This document shows, one piece after another, positions 17,308 to 25,602 of a DNA stretch of 64,000 bases; the first letter of the stretch is position 1; each line of letters starts with the position of its first letter. Position numbers and translations under genes: made by a program. Below the pieces are notes generated by a model, which was not told the origin of the DNA, made no database searches, and was given only the letters and a program-made list of their open reading frames with translations. Origin of the DNA: Nitratireductor soli (GTDB lineage Bacteria; Pseudomonadota; Alphaproteobacteria; Rhizobiales; Rhizobiaceae); contig NZ_LFVY01000014.1 of NCBI RefSeq assembly GCF_001050155.1, forward strand, positions 89,622-153,621, given 5' to 3'.

Positions 17308-17333
17308 GGGCGGCGGAAGAGCCGCCCTTTTTT
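17308..17333 (+). terminator. Terminator after bfr
   Basis: A stem GGGCGGC-GGAAGA-GCCGCCC followed by six T, 37 bp after the bfr stop. It ends where the phnN stop begins on the other strand. Confidence 0.85.
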
Positions 17334-17965
17334 CAGACGGAATCGCTGACGGCGCTCCAGGCGGCGGCCCGCCGCAGGATGTTCTGGAAACGCTCACCGG
17401 CGTCTTCAAGCGCACCCGAATTGTCGATCACCGTGGCATCGCGAACCGCCAATTCCTTGGCATCCGCCCTCTCGAGCCGCTCCAGAACCTCCTCGCGGGT
17501 CTCGCGGCCGCGCCGCGACAGGCGCTCGGCCAGAACGCCGCGTTCGGCGGTAACGATGACCGCGATGACGTTGCCGTAGCGCTCGCGCAACGCGGGAATC
17601 ACGGAGCGCGAGACGTTGGCCACCGCCACATGTCCGTCGCGCACCACCGTGTCGACGCTGAGCGGCAATCCGTATTTCAGGCCGTTGGCCTCCCAACTCA
17701 CCGCGAACCGGCCATCAGCCCGCGCCGCTTCGAAGGCGCCGTCGGTCAGGCAATCATGCTCTTCGCCCGCCCCATCTATCACCCGCGTGATGGTGCGGCG
17801 GACGAACACCACGTCGCTGTCCTGCGGCCCGAGCCGCTGGCGCGCATAATCCATCACCGAATCCTTGCCAGCGCCCGAGGGGCCGGCCACGGCGACGAAC
17901 ACGCCGTGGCGGATCGGAAAATCCTGCTCGTCGATGACGCGCTCCAGCGAAGCGGACGCCCTCAT
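17333..17965 (-). CDS. phnN: Ribose 1,5-bisphosphate phosphokinase PhnN
   Basis: 210 residues, guanylate-kinase-like fold, with P-loop GPSGAGKDS, RRTITR and the typical SWEANGLKYGLP segment. It phosphorylates ribose 1,5-bisphosphate to PRPP, the last step of C-P lyase carbon recovery. I start at the ATG at 17965, which overlaps the phnM stop by ATGA; an in-frame start at 17989 would lie inside phnM. Confidence 0.93.
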   Translation of the reverse strand: MRASASLERVIDEQDFPIRHGVFVAVAGPSGAGKDSVMDYARQRLGPQDSDVVFVRRTITRVIDGAGEEHDCLTDGAFEAARADGRFAVSWEANGLKYGLPLSVDTVVRDGHVAVANVSRSVIPALRERYGNVIAVIVTAERGVLAERLSRRGRETREEVLERLERADAKELAVRDATVIDNSGALEDAGERFQNILRRAAAWSAVSDSV

Positions 17966-19101
17966 GCCACGCGCGCCCCCTCGCGCCACACCGAGCGGAC
18001 GATCGGCACGTGTTCGTCGACGCGCACACGCACCAGATCGGCGCGGCGGCCAATCGCGATGATGCCGCGGTCATCGAGCCCGACGGCCTCGGCCGGGTTC
18101 TTCGACACCATGGCGACGGCCTCAGGCAGCGAGATGTGTTCCACCGTCTCGCCGAGCGAGAAGGCCGCCTGGATCAGGCTGAAAGGGATGTAATCGGACG
18201 ACAGGATGTCGAGCGTGCGGCCCTCGGCCAGGCTGCGCGCGGAGACATTGCCCGAATGCGAGCCGCCGCGCACCACGTTCGGCGCGCCCATCAGGATGGC
18301 CATGCCGGCCTCGCGCGAGGCCTTCGCCGCCTCGGCGGTGGTCGGGAATTCGGCCACGCGAACGCCCTGCGCCGCCGCCTCGTCCACATGGTCGAGGGTC
18401 GCGTCGTCATGGCTGGCCAGCACAATGCCGCGCGCCCGGCATATGTCGGAGATCGCGCCGCGGTTGACCGTGGAGTGCGTGCGCGACTGCTCCATGCGCT
18501 TTTCGCAAAAGCGGCGGAAATCATCCTCGCTCATGCCGGTCTTGCCGCGATAGTACATCTCGTAGGTTTCCATCCGGGTAAACTGGCGCTGGCCCGGAGA
18601 GTGATCCATCAGCGATGCCAGCTTGACCCGGTCGTCGCCCTTGAAGAGCTCGAAACCCTCCAGGCAATCGGGGGCCGAGACCTCGCAGCGCAGATGCAGG
18701 AAATGGTCGGCGCGCAGGCGGCCGGCGGCAACGCTGCCCTCGATGGCATTGCCCAGGTCGCGCATTTCGCACGCTTCCAGATCGCTGTCCTCGTCGAGGC
18801 CGATGCGCAGCGCGTCGAACACAGTGGTGATGCCGGAGGCGGCGATCTGCGCGTCATGGGCGAGCACGGCGGCAATCGGGTTCCAGCGCACTTTCGGGCG
18901 TGGCGCGTAGTGGCGCTCCAGATGGTCGGTGTGCAGTTCGACGAGGCCGGGGATCAGGTAGTCGCCCTGCATATCTTCGCCAATGGCTGTTGCACGCGGC
19001 GAAACATCGGCGATCAACCCGTCGCGAATGGCGATGCTGCCCTCGACGACCTCGTCGGCAAGCACGATGCGGGCGTTGTTCAGAACCAACTCATGCGTCA
19101 T
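17962..19101 (-). CDS. phnM: Ribose 1-methylphosphonate 5-triphosphate diphosphatase PhnM
   Basis: 379 residues of the amidohydrolase superfamily. The metal-binding LVELHTDHLERH follows an N-terminal beta domain, and ASHDDATLDHVDEA holds the later His/Asp ligands. PhnM removes pyrophosphate from the 5-triphosphate made by PhnGHI, giving the PhnJ substrate. Its start is two bases after the DUF1045 gene stop. Confidence 0.95.
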   Translation of the reverse strand: MTHELVLNNARIVLADEVVEGSIAIRDGLIADVSPRATAIGEDMQGDYLIPGLVELHTDHLERHYAPRPKVRWNPIAAVLAHDAQIAASGITTVFDALRIGLDEDSDLEACEMRDLGNAIEGSVAAGRLRADHFLHLRCEVSAPDCLEGFELFKGDDRVKLASLMDHSPGQRQFTRMETYEMYYRGKTGMSEDDFRRFCEKRMEQSRTHSTVNRGAISDICRARGIVLASHDDATLDHVDEAAAQGVRVAEFPTTAEAAKASREAGMAILMGAPNVVRGGSHSGNVSARSLAEGRTLDILSSDYIPFSLIQAAFSLGETVEHISLPEAVAMVSKNPAEAVGLDDRGIIAIGRRADLVRVRVDEHVPIVRSVWREGARVA

Positions 19102-19103
19102 TT

Positions 19104-19811
19104 TCAGGCGGTCTTTCTCTCTTTTTTCCAGCCAAGCTCATGGAACGACTTCACCAGGAATGGTGCACCCGGCTCCGGCTCAACGAACAGGGCCAGCGAC
19201 GTGATTTCTAATGGCTCGGCCAACAGGGGTCCGAAGAACGCGTCGATCGCGCGTTCCATGCGCGCGGCCTCGCTCTGCGGCACACGACCCGTCAGGGTCA
19301 TGTGGAAGCGGAAATCCTCGAAGACATAGGGATAGCCCCATTTCTGCAGGTTTTTAAGCTGGCCCGGCGTGAGGCTTTCCGGATTGCGCCGATCGATCTC
19401 CTCGGAGCTCAATGGGGCGCGGAAGCGTTCGAACCCGGTCACAACCCCGGCAGCGAACGCGTCGAGCGCGGCGAACGGCTCCTCGGGCACCAGCGCGTAA
19501 AACCCGTCGAGGCGACGCACCACGGCGCGCGGCACGCATAGGGGTTCGCTGTGGCGAGAGAAATCATCCAGCGCGGCGATCAGGCCTTTTTCCGTCTCGC
19601 CTTCAGCCAGCCGGAACGGCGCCTTCAGCGTCGCGTGAAAGCCGTAACGGCGGGCCGCCGCCGTGTGAAAGGAGATTTCCGCCGCCGAGAACGGCGCGGC
19701 GGCAACGGGCGCTACCGGCTCGCCACTGAAGGGGTCGCGCCCAAGCCAGCGCGCCGTTGCCTGCGTCAGCGGGTCGTCCTGTGGAGGGGTGAAATAGATC
19801 GCGTAGCGCAT
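19104..19811 (-). CDS. DUF1045 phosphonate-operon protein, 2H phosphoesterase-like
   Basis: 235 residues, matching the phosphonate-metabolism family DUF1045 (TIGR03223). It has two HxT motifs, H59-A-T61 (FHATLK) and H170-M-T172 (FHMTLTG), the hallmark of 2H phosphoesterases such as RNA ligase-like cyclic phosphodiesterases. The start at 19811 has GAGG eight bases before it. No PhnP is seen in the locus, and the PhnJ product is a cyclic phosphate, so this protein may open that ring. That role is inference. Confidence 0.85.
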   Translation of the reverse strand: MRYAIYFTPPQDDPLTQATARWLGRDPFSGEPVAPVAAAPFSAAEISFHTAAARRYGFHATLKAPFRLAEGETEKGLIAALDDFSRHSEPLCVPRAVVRRLDGFYALVPEEPFAALDAFAAGVVTGFERFRAPLSSEEIDRRNPESLTPGQLKNLQKWGYPYVFEDFRFHMTLTGRVPQSEAARMERAIDAFFGPLLAEPLEITSLALFVEPEPGAPFLVKSFHELGWKKERKTA

Positions 19812-19924
19812 GGATTTTTCCTCGCCAATCGCGATGGAGTAGGCGATTTGCATGACAAAATAACGAATCCCTTAAACGGAACGATGAAAGTAGCAGCAGA
19901 CAGCCTCGGCGTCACTGCCCCGCA

Positions 19925-21481
19925 TCAGCCGCCCTGCCTGCCGATCAGTCGATGCCGCAGGGCCGTGGAGATGCTGTCGAAGACGAAAACCACGATCAGG
20001 ATCAGGAGCACCATATAGGCGACGTTTTCCCAATCCTGGTTGGTGCGCATTGCCTCCCACAGCTTCAAGCCGATGCCGCCGGCGCCGACTGCGCCGATGA
20101 TCGTCGCCGAGCGCGTGTTCGATTCCCAGAAATACAGCGACTGGCTCAGAAACACAGGCAGGACCTGAGGCACCACGCCAAAGCGCTGCACCGAAGCAGG
20201 TGAAGCGCCGACCGAGCGCACGCCCTCGCGCTGCTTGTCGTCGATGTTCTCCAGCGCCTCCGAATAGAGTTTGCCGAACGTGCCGGTGTCGGTGAAGAAG
20301 ATCGCCGAAATGCCGGCCAGCGGCCCCGGCCCGAAGGCGCGGGTGAAGAACAACGCCCAGATCAGCATATCGACCGAGCGCAGCAAGTCGAAGATGCGTT
20401 TCAGCACCTGGTTAGCCAGGCGGTTGGGCGTGATGTTGCGCGCCGCGGCAAAGGCCAGCGGGAAGGCGAGCAACGAGGCGAGCACCGTGCCGGCGAAGGC
20501 CATGACGATGGTCTGCAGGAGCTTCAGCCAGACATCGCCGTGCTGCCACTCGGAATTGTTCAGGATGTTGTCCCAGGCGAGCGCCAGGTTCGAGCGCCCC
20601 GGTTCAATGCGCTCACCGAGAAAGACAAGGCGCAGAACCTCGGATGCCGGTTTCCCCCAATAGGGCGAACGCGTGTCGAAGACGAAATTCTCCCAGCCGA
20701 GGAAGCGGCGGCGCACCTTGACCTCGTCGTCCTCGACCTCGGCGCGGCCGGCAAAGCCGAAACGGACGATCACCTTGGCACCCGGTGCGCGCTGGCTCGC
20801 CCATTCGGGCAAGGCGCCCTGCGCCACGACGCCGACATTGCGCTCGATGTCGAGCACCAGCGTCTCCCCGTCGCGCGTGAGCGCAACGCGTTCCGGCTCG
20901 ATCAGGATGTGATTGCCGTCGCCCAGGGACACCTCGGCGCGCACCACCGCCTCTGCACGGATAACCACCGGTTCCGTAGCGGGAGCCTCGACCTGCGGCT
21001 CGAGCGCCTGAGCCGCACCGCCGACCGGCCCCAGGAAACTCTCCTCGGTCTTTGTCGCCGCCTTGTCATCGAGCGCGCCCAGGAAGCCGGCCCCACTGAT
21101 GGCACCGCCACTCTGCCCCGCCGCTCCCGCCCCGGCCGCGGCACGGCGCTCGACCATCGCCGTCTCCGTCACCAGCCAGTCGGGCTTAGGATCGTCGCCG
21201 AGCGGTGAAAAGCGCGGGAAGCTGACGGTGAGCGCGCCCTCCTCGAAATCGATGTTGGGACGCACCTCGTAGGACACCCAGTCGGCCAGATAGGCGCCGG
21301 CGATCTCCCAATTGCCGCCGGACACGACCTGGCCTATGGCGAACAGCCACCAGGCAAACACCAGATAGAGGCTGATGCCGGCGGCGATCAGGATGCCGCG
21401 CAGCCGCTCTGTCAGCGGGCGATTGAAGACATCGGCATGGCGCGCCACCAGGGCGTTGGTTTCCGCTTCGGTCATGATCAT
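19925..21481 (-). CDS. phnE2: Phosphonate ABC transporter permease PhnE2
   Basis: 518 residues. The C-terminal 250 are a BPD_transp_1 permease with the EAA-like loop (EGVRSVGASPASVQRFGVVPQVLP) and GAVGAGGIG. The N-terminal half has one membrane segment (about 33-52) and then about 220 residues predicted periplasmic, with an Ala/Gly/Pro/Glu-rich stretch at about 110-175. PhnE2 proteins of rhizobia are longer than PhnE1, but this insert looks expanded. The ATG overlaps the phnE1 stop by ATGA. The frame stays open upstream into phnE1 as a shadow. Confidence 0.9.
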   Translation of the reverse strand: MIMTEAETNALVARHADVFNRPLTERLRGILIAAGISLYLVFAWWLFAIGQVVSGGNWEIAGAYLADWVSYEVRPNIDFEEGALTVSFPRFSPLGDDPKPDWLVTETAMVERRAAAGAGAAGQSGGAISGAGFLGALDDKAATKTEESFLGPVGGAAQALEPQVEAPATEPVVIRAEAVVRAEVSLGDGNHILIEPERVALTRDGETLVLDIERNVGVVAQGALPEWASQRAPGAKVIVRFGFAGRAEVEDDEVKVRRRFLGWENFVFDTRSPYWGKPASEVLRLVFLGERIEPGRSNLALAWDNILNNSEWQHGDVWLKLLQTIVMAFAGTVLASLLAFPLAFAAARNITPNRLANQVLKRIFDLLRSVDMLIWALFFTRAFGPGPLAGISAIFFTDTGTFGKLYSEALENIDDKQREGVRSVGASPASVQRFGVVPQVLPVFLSQSLYFWESNTRSATIIGAVGAGGIGLKLWEAMRTNQDWENVAYMVLLILIVVFVFDSISTALRHRLIGRQGG

Positions 21482-22446
21482 GCTCCCCGGCCGAACGCGA
21501 AGGCCTGCTTGCCGACGAGGCGGCCACGCAGCCATGCCGACAACTGGTCGACGGCAACGACGGTGCAGAAAAGCAGGAGAATGATCGCCAGCGTCTTGGC
21601 TTCGTGGTTGCGGCTGATCGACAGGCGCAGTGCCTCGCCGATGCCGCCGCCGCCGACCGCGCCGATGATGGTCGAGGCCCGCACGTTGATCTCCAGCCGC
21701 AGCAAGGCATAGCTGAGAAAGTTCGGCATGACCTGCGGCACGATGGCAAACCACACCCGCTCGATCCAGTTGGCGCCGGCCGCGCGCAGGCCTTCCTCGG
21801 CTTTCATGTCGGTGTTCTCGACAACCTCGAAGAACATCTTGCCGAGCGCGCCGATCGTATGGATCGATACGGCGATGATGGCCGGCACGGCACCGAGCGA
21901 CAGAATGGCCAGAAAGAAGCCGGCGATGACGATCTCCGGAAACGCACGCAGCACCTCCATGAAACGGCGCACGAAGAAACGCAACCAGCGCCGTGTCATC
22001 AGGTTCGAGGCGGCCAGGAAGCACAGGACGAAGCCGAAACCGAAACCGACCAGCGTGGAGACCAGGGCGATGTTGATGGTCTCCAGCATCTTGTAGAAAT
22101 ATTCGGGCAGATAGAGCGTTTCGGTGAAATAGATGCGCCCATCGGGATAGTTGTACTTCAGGCTGCCATCGTCATAGGGCGAGGACAGGTCGAACAGGGC
22201 GCGCCAGATCTCCCAGCCGTCGCGCGGCACCATCTGGCCGGCGAAATCGAAGAAATAGGGCAACCGGTCGAAGAACTTGCCGGCGTTTGATTCATTGGCG
22301 AACCACAGCGAACCGCTCATGGCGAGCACCATGAAGAGGAGGCCGCCGATGGTGTAGAGCCGCCGGCGTCCGGCAAGCTCGCGCCAGTGACGCTCGACGG
22401 CATGGCCGGCATCGGAGAGAAGCGGGGAACGGGTTGTTGTCGTCAT
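21478..22446 (-). CDS. phnE: Phosphonate ABC transporter permease PhnE1
   Basis: 322 residues, with an N-terminal membrane segment (LYTIGGLLFMVLAMSGSLW) and a BPD_transp_1 domain ending in IIGAVGGGGIGEALR, the PhnE signature region. It works with PhnE2, the PhnC ATPase and the PhnD binding protein. I start at the ATG at 22446 (MTTTTR); an upstream in-frame codon at 22455 is possible. Confidence 0.93.
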   Translation of the reverse strand: MTTTTRSPLLSDAGHAVERHWRELAGRRRLYTIGGLLFMVLAMSGSLWFANESNAGKFFDRLPYFFDFAGQMVPRDGWEIWRALFDLSSPYDDGSLKYNYPDGRIYFTETLYLPEYFYKMLETINIALVSTLVGFGFGFVLCFLAASNLMTRRWLRFFVRRFMEVLRAFPEIVIAGFFLAILSLGAVPAIIAVSIHTIGALGKMFFEVVENTDMKAEEGLRAAGANWIERVWFAIVPQVMPNFLSYALLRLEINVRASTIIGAVGGGGIGEALRLSISRNHEAKTLAIILLLFCTVVAVDQLSAWLRGRLVGKQAFAFGRGA

Positions 22447-22467
22447 GAGTGGCACGCCGGTGCGACG

Positions 22468-22493
22468 GCGCCGCCGGCGTGAGCCGGCGGCGC
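22468..22493 (-). other. Intercistronic hairpin between phnD and phnE1
   Basis: A perfect 11-bp stem (arm GCGCCGCCGGC) with a 4-base loop and no following T run. It lies 19 bp after the phnD stop. Such hairpins often protect the 3' end of binding-protein messages, giving more PhnD than permease. Confidence 0.65.
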
Positions 22494-22511
22494 GTCAAGG
22501 TTGGAACTGGA

Positions 22512-23420
22512 TCAGGAACCGATCTTGGAGCGGCGCGCGTCGATGATCGGCTCGTAGAATGCCGGCGTCACCTCGGTGTAACCCTTGTAGTCGCCGCCCT
22601 GGATAGCGGAGAAGCACTCCGGATCCTTCTGCGGCATTTCCACCATGAAGGTCTTGAAGGCCTGGCGCGTGCTGTCGTCCATCGACGTGCGGACGACGAT
22701 CGGGCCGTTCGGGATCAGCGGCGATTTCCACAGCTCGACGAGGTCATCCATGTCGATGAGACCCTTCTCGACCATCTTGTGCAGATTGCCCGAGGTGTAG
22801 CCGTCGGAGAATTCACCGACGCCCGAAGCCCAGGTCGTGCCGGCGTCGAACGTACCCTTCGCCACTTCGAGAACCAGGTTCTCATGGCCGCCGCCGAAGC
22901 CGGTCGAGCCGAAGAACTGCTCCACCGGAGCACCGATGGCCTTCGGCAGCGTCACGGCCGGCACCAGATAGCCGGAGGTGGAATCCGCGTCGGCGAAGCC
23001 GAGCTTCTTGCCCTTCATATCTTCCAGCTTGGTCATGCCGGAATCCTTGCGCGCCACCATCACCGCGTAGTAGCCGGTCGAGCCGTCGGTCTGGATCGTC
23101 GTCAGGATCGGATCGACGGCTTCCGGATTTTCCAGATACACCTTGGCATAGGCCGAGGCGCCGAGCTCGGCATAGTCGAGCGTGCCGCCCAGCAGGCCCT
23201 GGATCACGCCGTCATAGTCGGCGGCGGGAAACAGCGAGACCTTCTCGACGCCAAGCACTTCCGGCAGCTTGTCGGTCATGCACTGGAAATTGCGCAGGCG
23301 GTCGGCTTCGTTCTCGCCGCCGAGAATGCCGATGCGGAATTCCTTCAGATCCTCGGCCTGCGCGGCGCCGACAACTAAGGCTGTGAGGGCGACGGCGCCC
23401 ATAAGAGCTTTCTTGAACAT
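22512..23420 (-). CDS. phnD: Phosphonate-binding periplasmic protein PhnD
   Basis: 302 residues with a signal peptide (MFKKALMGAVALTALVVGAAQA). Family landmarks are RIGILGGENEADRLRN, FPAADYDGVIQGLLGGTLDYAELGASAYAKVY and FADADSTSGYLVP; the last lies in the phosphonate-binding cleft in relatives. The ATG at 23420 has a good GGAGAG before it. It captures phosphonates, and possibly phosphate esters, for PhnE1/E2/C. Confidence 0.95.
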   Translation of the reverse strand: MFKKALMGAVALTALVVGAAQAEDLKEFRIGILGGENEADRLRNFQCMTDKLPEVLGVEKVSLFPAADYDGVIQGLLGGTLDYAELGASAYAKVYLENPEAVDPILTTIQTDGSTGYYAVMVARKDSGMTKLEDMKGKKLGFADADSTSGYLVPAVTLPKAIGAPVEQFFGSTGFGGGHENLVLEVAKGTFDAGTTWASGVGEFSDGYTSGNLHKMVEKGLIDMDDLVELWKSPLIPNGPIVVRTSMDDSTRQAFKTFMVEMPQKDPECFSAIQGGDYKGYTEVTPAFYEPIIDARRSKIGS

Positions 23421-23503
23421 GACATCTCTCCTGTTTGCAGCCGGTCCCGCCGGCTGGTTTCTCACGTGAAGGGCCCGTTACGCAGGCAAGACGATCCCGA
23501 TGA

Positions 23504-24343
23504 TCAGACGGCGGCGAGCGCCGGCACGGACTGACCGGACGATTGTTTCAGCGGCTTCGGCGACACGGAAATGCTGGTCGATGTGATCGCCTCGGAAAGC
23601 TCCACGCCCTCTTCGCCGCCATAGATCATGCGCACCGCCTCGCCGGTCAGCGCCTCGGGCGGACCGTCGAAGACGACCGCACCCCTGGCCATGCCGACGA
23701 TGCGCGTGCAGTAGACGCGCGCCGTGTCCAGCGTGTGCAGATTGGTGATGACGGTGATGCCTTCGCGGGCGTTGATGTCGGCCAGCGAATCCATCACCAC
23801 CTTGGCGTTGAGCGGATCGAGCGAGGCGATGGGCTCGTCGGCGAGGATCACCTTCGGCTCCTGCATCAGGGCGCGGGCGATCGCCACGCGCTGCTGCTGG
23901 CCGCCCGACAGCGTGCCGGCCCGCTGCAGCGCCGTCTGGGCGATGTCGAGCCGCTCGAGGGCCGTGATGGCGCGGATGCGCTCCTCGCGGGTGAACATGT
24001 TCATCAGGCTGAGCGCCGTCGAGCGGTGGTTGAGCCGGCCAAGAAGCACATTGGTCAGGACATCGAGGCGCGGCACCAGGTTGAATTGCTGGAAGATCAT
24101 GGCGCAGTCGCGCTGCCAGCGGCGCAGGGATGCGCCCTTGAGCGCCGAGACCTCCCGGCCATGAAAGACGATCGACCCTTCCGAGGGATCGATCAGGCGG
24201 TTGATCATCCGCAACAGCGTCGATTTTCCGGCACCGGAGCGGCCGATCACGCCGACCATCTCACCCCGTTCAATTTCCAGCGCCACATCACGCACGGCCG
24301 TGTTCGTCCCGAAGCGTCGGGTGACTTGGCGAATTTCCAGCAT
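23504..24343 (-). CDS. phnC: Phosphonate ABC transporter ATP-binding protein PhnC
   Basis: 279 residues. It has Walker [11 protein letters not shown]-loop [22 protein letters not shown] (a PhnC hallmark), signature [15 protein letters not shown] and Walker [15 protein letters not shown] 30-residue Ser/Pro-rich tail follows the ATPase domain. It is the first gene of the left-facing phn arm, behind tandem Pho boxes. Confidence 0.95.
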   Translation of the reverse strand: MLEIRQVTRRFGTNTAVRDVALEIERGEMVGVIGRSGAGKSTLLRMINRLIDPSEGSIVFHGREVSALKGASLRRWQRDCAMIFQQFNLVPRLDVLTNVLLGRLNHRSTALSLMNMFTREERIRAITALERLDIAQTALQRAGTLSGGQQQRVAIARALMQEPKVILADEPIASLDPLNAKVVMDSLADINAREGITVITNLHTLDTARVYCTRIVGMARGAVVFDGPPEALTGEAVRMIYGGEEGVELSEAITSTSISVSPKPLKQSSGQSVPALAAV

Positions 24344-24419
24344 CTGACTTCCCCGTTCAGCGCCATTCTGGCTCTCTTGGGCTTGCCGCCCTTCTCGCCA
24401 AACCGCCTAACGGGTGTGC

Positions 24420-24459
24420 ATGAAACTCAGATGTCGTTCAGATGACCGTTTTCTGACAG
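24420..24459 (-). promoter_or_regulatory. Tandem Pho boxes upstream of phnC
   Basis: On the minus strand, four heptamers occur at 11-bp spacing: CTGTCAG, CGGTCAT, ACGACAT and GTTTCAT. Against CTGTCAT these match 6, 6, 4 and 5 of 7 positions. The first two form a standard 18-bp Pho box at 24442-24459. The array lies 77 bp before the phnC start. Confidence 0.75.
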
Positions 24460-24541
24460 CGCACAGAAGGGTGTCAGGGAGGTGCCGGTGAAGCAGGCGT
24501 CAGACCGTCGCGGAAACCGCACCGCTCTGCATCATGCAGCA

Positions 24542-25459
24542 TCATTCAAGCTCCGGCGAAGCGCGGCGTTGCTGCGCGCACACCTCTCTGACGCACCCGC
24601 GCAACCAGCGATGCACGGGATCGGCGTCCAGCCGCGGATGCCAGAGCAATGAAATCGTGATCTCCGGCATGGGGACCGGAAGCGGGAAGCCGTGCATGCC
24701 GGTGCGCAGATTTCCCGTATACCGCTCGGGAACGGTGGCGATCAGATCGGAGGACCGGGCCAGGGCCAGCGCCGTCGAAAAGCCGCCGACGGTCACGGTG
24801 ATCGTCCGTTCCAGCCCGAGCGGCCTGAGCGCTTCATCGACCTGCCCCTTGTCGTGGTCGCGCCGCGAGACGTCGATGTGCCGGCCGGCCGCATAGCGGG
24901 CGGGCGTGACCGGGCCCTGGCTCAAGGCGTGTCCCAAACGCACGACGCCAATGAAACGGTCCTGGAACAGGGCTTGCGTGCGCACCTCCGGACCCGTCGT
25001 CCCGCCAACAACGCCGGTCTCCAGATCGACGCTGCCATCGCGCAACGGCGCGCTCTCCTTGTCGGACTTCTGCACGAAACGCAACCGCACGCCCGGCGCC
25101 TCCCGCTCAAGGCGGGCGATGAGATCCAGGCCGAAGTTTTCGACGAAACCCTCACGGGTCCTGACGGTGAATGTGCGCACCAGATGTTGGAAATCAGGCT
25201 TCTCCGCCGGGCCGAGCACCGTGTTGGCCTGCTGCACGAGCTGGCCGACCTGTTCACGCAGCGCGATCGCCCGGGGTGTCGGGACGAGGCCGCGCCCTGC
25301 CCTGACCAACAGCGGATCACCCGTCGTCTCGCGCAAACGCGCCAGCGCCCGGCTCATGGCCGAGGGGCTGAGCCGCAGCCGTTTGGCCGCCCCTGCAACG
25401 CTGCGTTCGGCAAGCAGCGCATCGAGGGTGACGAGCAGGTTGAGATCGGGAGCGGCCAT
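24542..25459 (-). CDS. LysR-family transcriptional regulator
   Basis: 305 residues. The N-terminal winged HTH (about 1-65: DLNLLVTLDALLAERSVAGAAKRLRLSPSAMSRALARLR) and LysR substrate domain (residues 90-300) are clear; the form LNLLVTLDALL is of the NodD/PcpR-like subgroup. It starts at the ATG at 25459. It is divergent from an MFS exporter with 143 bp between, so it probably controls that gene and itself. The ligand is unknown. Confidence 0.9.
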   Translation of the reverse strand: MAAPDLNLLVTLDALLAERSVAGAAKRLRLSPSAMSRALARLRETTGDPLLVRAGRGLVPTPRAIALREQVGQLVQQANTVLGPAEKPDFQHLVRTFTVRTREGFVENFGLDLIARLEREAPGVRLRFVQKSDKESAPLRDGSVDLETGVVGGTTGPEVRTQALFQDRFIGVVRLGHALSQGPVTPARYAAGRHIDVSRRDHDKGQVDEALRPLGLERTITVTVGGFSTALALARSSDLIATVPERYTGNLRTGMHGFPLPVPMPEITISLLWHPRLDADPVHRWLRGCVREVCAQQRRASPELE

Positions 25460-25489
25460 GATCGAAGCATAGCATCGTTTGCCGGCCAT

Positions 25490-25499
25490 GTGGCGCCAC
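25490..25499. promoter_or_regulatory. Candidate LysR operator
   Basis: GTGGCGCCAC, a perfect 10-bp palindrome centred in the divergent LysR/MFS gap, with CATG and CGTG on its sides. No other site of this quality is seen in the gap. Confidence 0.3.
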
Positions 25500-25602
25500 G
25501 TGCATGAATAAGATGCAAATGATGCGCGTTCCGCCATGTCAGGCGAATGACTACGTTTTCAACGGCTCCTTCCAGGCAGCCTTCTGAAAAACGGAGTTCA
25601 CG

